Shown: positions 5,087 to 6,892 of the stretch, one piece after another
Layout: the number at the start of each line of letters is the position of its first letter
How positions within the stretch are numbered: the stretch's first letter is position 1
Origin: Promethearchaeia archaeon
Lineage (GTDB): Archaea > Asgardarchaeota > Lokiarchaeia > Sigyniarchaeales > SOKP01
DNA length: 6,892 nucleotides
Direction: 5' to 3'
Assembly: GCA_029856445.1 (NCBI GenBank)
Contig: JAHQWY010000197.1
Coordinates: 1-6,892, forward strand
Notes under the pieces: generated by a model
What the model was told of the DNA's origin: nothing
The model's input: the letters and a program-made list of their open reading frames with translations, nothing else
The model's database searches: none
Made by a program: the position numbers and the translations under genes

Positions 5087-5509
5087 TTGGCAGAACAATT
5101 ATTAGATGAGATGATTCAAAAAATTAATCAAATTATGAGTTCATTAGATGGAACAATTGCTCAAATCAACCAAATGAGTGATGCGATTAACCAAATGAGT
5201 CAAAGTTTCTCGGAACAAACAGTATCAATGACTGAAAATATTAGACTCATTGTTGAAGTTTTAAAACAATTTCGAATTCAATCAAGTACTAGTCTAAAAG
5301 AATTATCTGAAGATTTTAATGATAAGATAAAAGAACTCTGGGATAAAAAATCGATTGAAACGATTACAGAAGAAGAGAAGAGAGCTATTGATACAATAAA
5401 ACAAGCATCAAAAGCAGTTACTGATAATCTTTATTTTGCTCAATTACTAAATATTATCCAAAGTATTAGAGAAGAAACCAATAGAATAATTAGTACTAGT
5501 CAATCCTAA
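5087..5509 (+). CDS. small coiled-coil protein, 140 aa (operon gene 2)
   Basis: This is a second all-helical soluble protein from a TTG start preceded by AGGTGA. It lacks cysteines, membrane segments and a signal peptide. The first 60 residues form a Gln/Met/Asn-rich coiled coil with a heptad repeated almost exactly (I27-N-Q-M-S then I34-N-Q-M-S). A hinge-like stretch around 60-75 leads into a charged helix (L70 to K87), then a last helical part (E95 to I134) with a Ser/Thr-rich tail. Start, size and Gln-rich N-terminal coil resemble the 137-aa protein just upstream, but similarity beyond the first 35 residues is weak. With only 35 bp between them, the two are almost surely co-transcribed and may form a heteromer. 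Polar core residues (Gln, Ser, Thr) hint at specific partner choice. No family is recognised. Confidence 0.83.
   Translation: MAEQLLDEMIQKINQIMSSLDGTIAQINQMSDAINQMSQSFSEQTVSMTENIRLIVEVLKQFRIQSSTSLKELSEDFNDKIKELWDKKSIETITEEEKRAIDTIKQASKAVTDNLYFAQLLNIIQSIREETNRIISTSQS
5165..5200 (+). repeat. 21-bp-period in-frame duplication coding for a heptad
   Basis: ATCAACCAAATGAGT (5165-5179) recurs as ATTAACCAAATGAGT (5186-5200), with one difference in 15. The 21-bp period is exactly one coiled-coil heptad, so this looks like a recent heptad duplication within the 140-aa gene. Confidence 0.7.
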
Positions 5510-5555
5510 ACTACAAGAATTTTTTTATCATAACTCATTTATATTTATATAATTA

Positions 5556-5562
5556 AGAGGTG
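5556..5562 (+). promoter_or_regulatory. ribosome binding site of the third operon gene
   Basis: AGAGGTG ends 11 nt before the ATG at 5574, rather long spacing but a strong match. A seven-T run (5520-5526) and an AT-rich box (5538-5552) lie between genes 2 and 3. They could mean partial termination or an extra promoter, but a start from that box would fall downstream of the ribosome site, which argues for read-through. Confidence 0.55.
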
Positions 5563-5573
5563 CATAATTTAAG

Positions 5574-6485
5574 ATGCCAACTGGCTGTTTTGTTGTATTA
5601 CTTCCAACAGATTCAGATTATAAAATCTTGGGGTATTATTTTAAGGAAGGAAAATCGCGTTTTGAAATTACTAATGATTTATTTTTAAGATTAAACCTTG
5701 ATCATTCAAAAAATGATTATAATTTACTAAAATTAAAAGAAGATCGAATTTTTTCTTATATTCATAAATTAAAAGGAAAGTTAGTTAGAAGAGCTTCTGC
5801 AATTATAATAGGCTTGTTAATGTCTGAGGAAGATAAACCAGAAAAGTTTCGTTCTTCTCTTAAAGAAGCAGTTGAAGCACTAGAGATGCCAAGCCTTAAT
5901 ATATTGAACAAAACTCAGGAAGAATTTGAATCTATACTGAAAGATATTTATTTTGAACATTTAGAACCATTGATTGATATTCTCCAACCTGAAGCGCTGA
6001 AGAATAACATTATAGATATAACTAAACTTATGTTAAGCGGAGATAAAAAAGAAAGAAAGATTGCACAACAACTTGTGGAAAAAATTGAGAATGATGAACA
6101 TGCTAAAATATCTGATTTGTATAAAACAGCTGAATCTGCAATAAAATCTTTAGAATACGAAAAAGCAGCAAAATCATATCTGAAAGCAGCAGAAGTAGCA
6201 AAAGAATTATATCTTACGGATATTGCTGCTTCATTAAAAGAAAAGGGAGATTTTTCTCAACAAATTCCAGAATTTTCAAAAGAAAGAGAAAGGATAGTTC
6301 AAGAAGCACGAAATGCTTTAAGAAATGAGGATTTTCATACAGCATATACTTCCTACAGAAAAGCAAGTGAAATATCAAAAAAATTAGTTCAATTCGATAA
6401 AGAAGAGGAATTTAGGTTAAAATCTAAAGCTCTGGAGGATTTTTACAAAATAGATCAGAAATATAAGCAAGAGAAATTTTCATAA
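5574..6485 (+). CDS. 303-aa protein: longin/roadblock-like N-terminus (tentative), TPR-like C-terminus
   Basis: The N-terminal 105 residues read as an alpha/beta domain: strand C5-F-V-V-L-L, turn, strand K17-I-L-G-Y-Y-F, a helix, then strands around I59-F-S-Y and A74-to-L82, a loop E85-E-D-K-P-E, and a helix F92 to L103. That order and the E-E-D-x-P-E turn recall the longin/roadblock-type fold that is abundant in Asgard archaea, but this is by eye. A helical linker (about 113-172) follows. The last part holds two TPR-like helix pairs: L182-Y-K-T-A-E ... Y195-E-K-A-A-K-S-Y-L-K-A-A-E, and A245-to-N251 with F254-to-Y261-R-K-A-S-E. The lysine-rich end is hydrophilic. No membrane segment is seen. 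It lies 64 bp past the second coiled-coil gene and probably belongs to the same operon. A scaffold or adaptor for the coiled-coil pair is an inference; the N-terminal call is the weakest part. Confidence 0.83.
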   Translation: MPTGCFVVLLPTDSDYKILGYYFKEGKSRFEITNDLFLRLNLDHSKNDYNLLKLKEDRIFSYIHKLKGKLVRRASAIIIGLLMSEEDKPEKFRSSLKEAVEALEMPSLNILNKTQEEFESILKDIYFEHLEPLIDILQPEALKNNIIDITKLMLSGDKKERKIAQQLVEKIENDEHAKISDLYKTAESAIKSLEYEKAAKSYLKAAEVAKELYLTDIAASLKEKGDFSQQIPEFSKERERIVQEARNALRNEDFHTAYTSYRKASEISKKLVQFDKEEEFRLKSKALEDFYKIDQKYKQEKFS

Positions 6486-6574
6486 ATTTTTATTATGAGA
6501 ATTTCTTGATGTGTTCATTTAATTATATTAATAAATTCTTCTATGAAGAATTCATCCACCCCTTTTATAAAAAA

Positions 6575-6892
6575 ATGGAAAGAATTATAGCATTAATAAC
6601 TGATTTTGGGCCTAAAGGCCAGCATTATGTTGCTGCTATGAAAGCAGTTATTATGAACATAAATCCTCTCGTAAAAATTATTGATATCTCACATTATGTT
6701 ACTCCTTATTCAATAATCGAGGCATCTTATATATTAAAGACTACATACAAATTCTTTCCTAAAGGAAGTATCTTTATAATTGTGGTTGATCCTGGAGTTG
6801 GTGGATCGAGGGAACTTTTAGCCTTGAAAACCAAGTCAGATTATATTTTTATTGGCCCTAATAATGGAATTTTTTCAAATGTATTTGATATA
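6575..6892 (+). CDS. SAM hydrolase (adenosine-forming), DUF62 family, 3'-truncated by window end
   Basis: The frame is open from ATG 6575 to the window edge (106 codons, no stop). Family motifs are clear: I8-T-D-F-G, with D10; Y18-V-A-A-M-K; P31 ... I36-D-I-S-H40; F61-P-K-G; V71-D72-P-G-V-G-G-S-R79; and G94-P-N-N-G98. D72 and R79 have the spacing of the Asp and Arg of the catalytic Asp-Arg-His triad known for these SAM hydroxide adenosyltransferases; the His would lie beyond the window. The enzyme splits SAM to adenosine and methionine; halogenases of the same fold are rarer and mostly bacterial. An in-frame ATG at 6509 would add 22 residues, but the family normally begins just before T-D-F-G, so 6575 is preferred. 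No good ribosome site is seen at either start. Whether it is tied to the operon 90 bp upstream is unknown. Confidence 0.9.
   Translation, partial: MERIIALITDFGPKGQHYVAAMKAVIMNINPLVKIIDISHYVTPYSIIEASYILKTTYKFFPKGSIFIIVVDPGVGGSRELLALKTKSDYIFIGPNNGIFSNVFDI

Noticed and set aside
6509..6574. Longer start (ATG 6509) for the SAM hydrolase gene
   Set aside because: It would add 22 residues ahead of the point where this family normally begins, and it has no ribosome site; kept only as an alternative.

Overview
This is a low-GC archaeal window, most likely from an Asgard archaeon of the Lokiarchaeia type (inference). Four things point that way. It has the archaeal/eukaryotic selenocysteine pathway: a tRNA-Sec with a 9-bp acceptor stem, and the PLP enzyme SepSecS. 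It has a tRNA that is clearly interrupted by introns. Its starts use archaeal-style signals (AGGTG/GTGA ribosome sites, TTG starts, TATA-like boxes). It ends in a cluster of coiled-coil and helical-repeat proteins with a possible longin-like domain, a style common in Asgard genomes. AT-rich Methanococcales also have the Sec pathway, so the assignment is not certain.

Layout. At the left edge, on the minus strand, is a short ORF for a 50-residue cysteine-rich protein (31-183). A 235-bp divergent intergenic region follows, with a 15-bp-period direct repeat and a TATA-like box. It leads into a plus-strand aldo/keto reductase carrying two C-terminal 4Fe-4S motifs (419-1636). Four bases after its stop comes tRNA-Sec, anticodon UCA (1641-1733), then a T-rich terminator, then SepSecS from a TTG start (1901-3268). 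An unrecognised 226-residue protein (3389-4069) follows, possibly from a leaderless transcript. A convergent minus-strand tRNA, read as tRNA-Ile(UAU), occupies 186 bp (4211-4396), of which roughly 110 bp must be intron. After a 241-bp AT-rich intergenic region with a perfect 10-bp inverted repeat, three plus-strand genes form a probable operon: two small coiled-coil proteins (137 and 140 aa) and a 303-aa protein with a longin/roadblock-like N-terminus (tentative) and a TPR-like C-terminus. The window ends inside a SAM hydrolase (DUF62) family gene starting at 6575.

How the genes work together. tRNA-Sec and SepSecS are direct partners: SerRS charges the tRNA with Ser, PSTK phosphorylates it, and SepSecS exchanges phosphate for selenium. 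PSTK, SelD, the Sec-specific elongation factor and any selenoprotein gene are not visible here, and I found no convincing SECIS element. The reductase shares the locus but has no in-frame UGA. The coiled-coil/TPR operon is the most likely place for an undescribed system; its function cannot be read from sequence alone.
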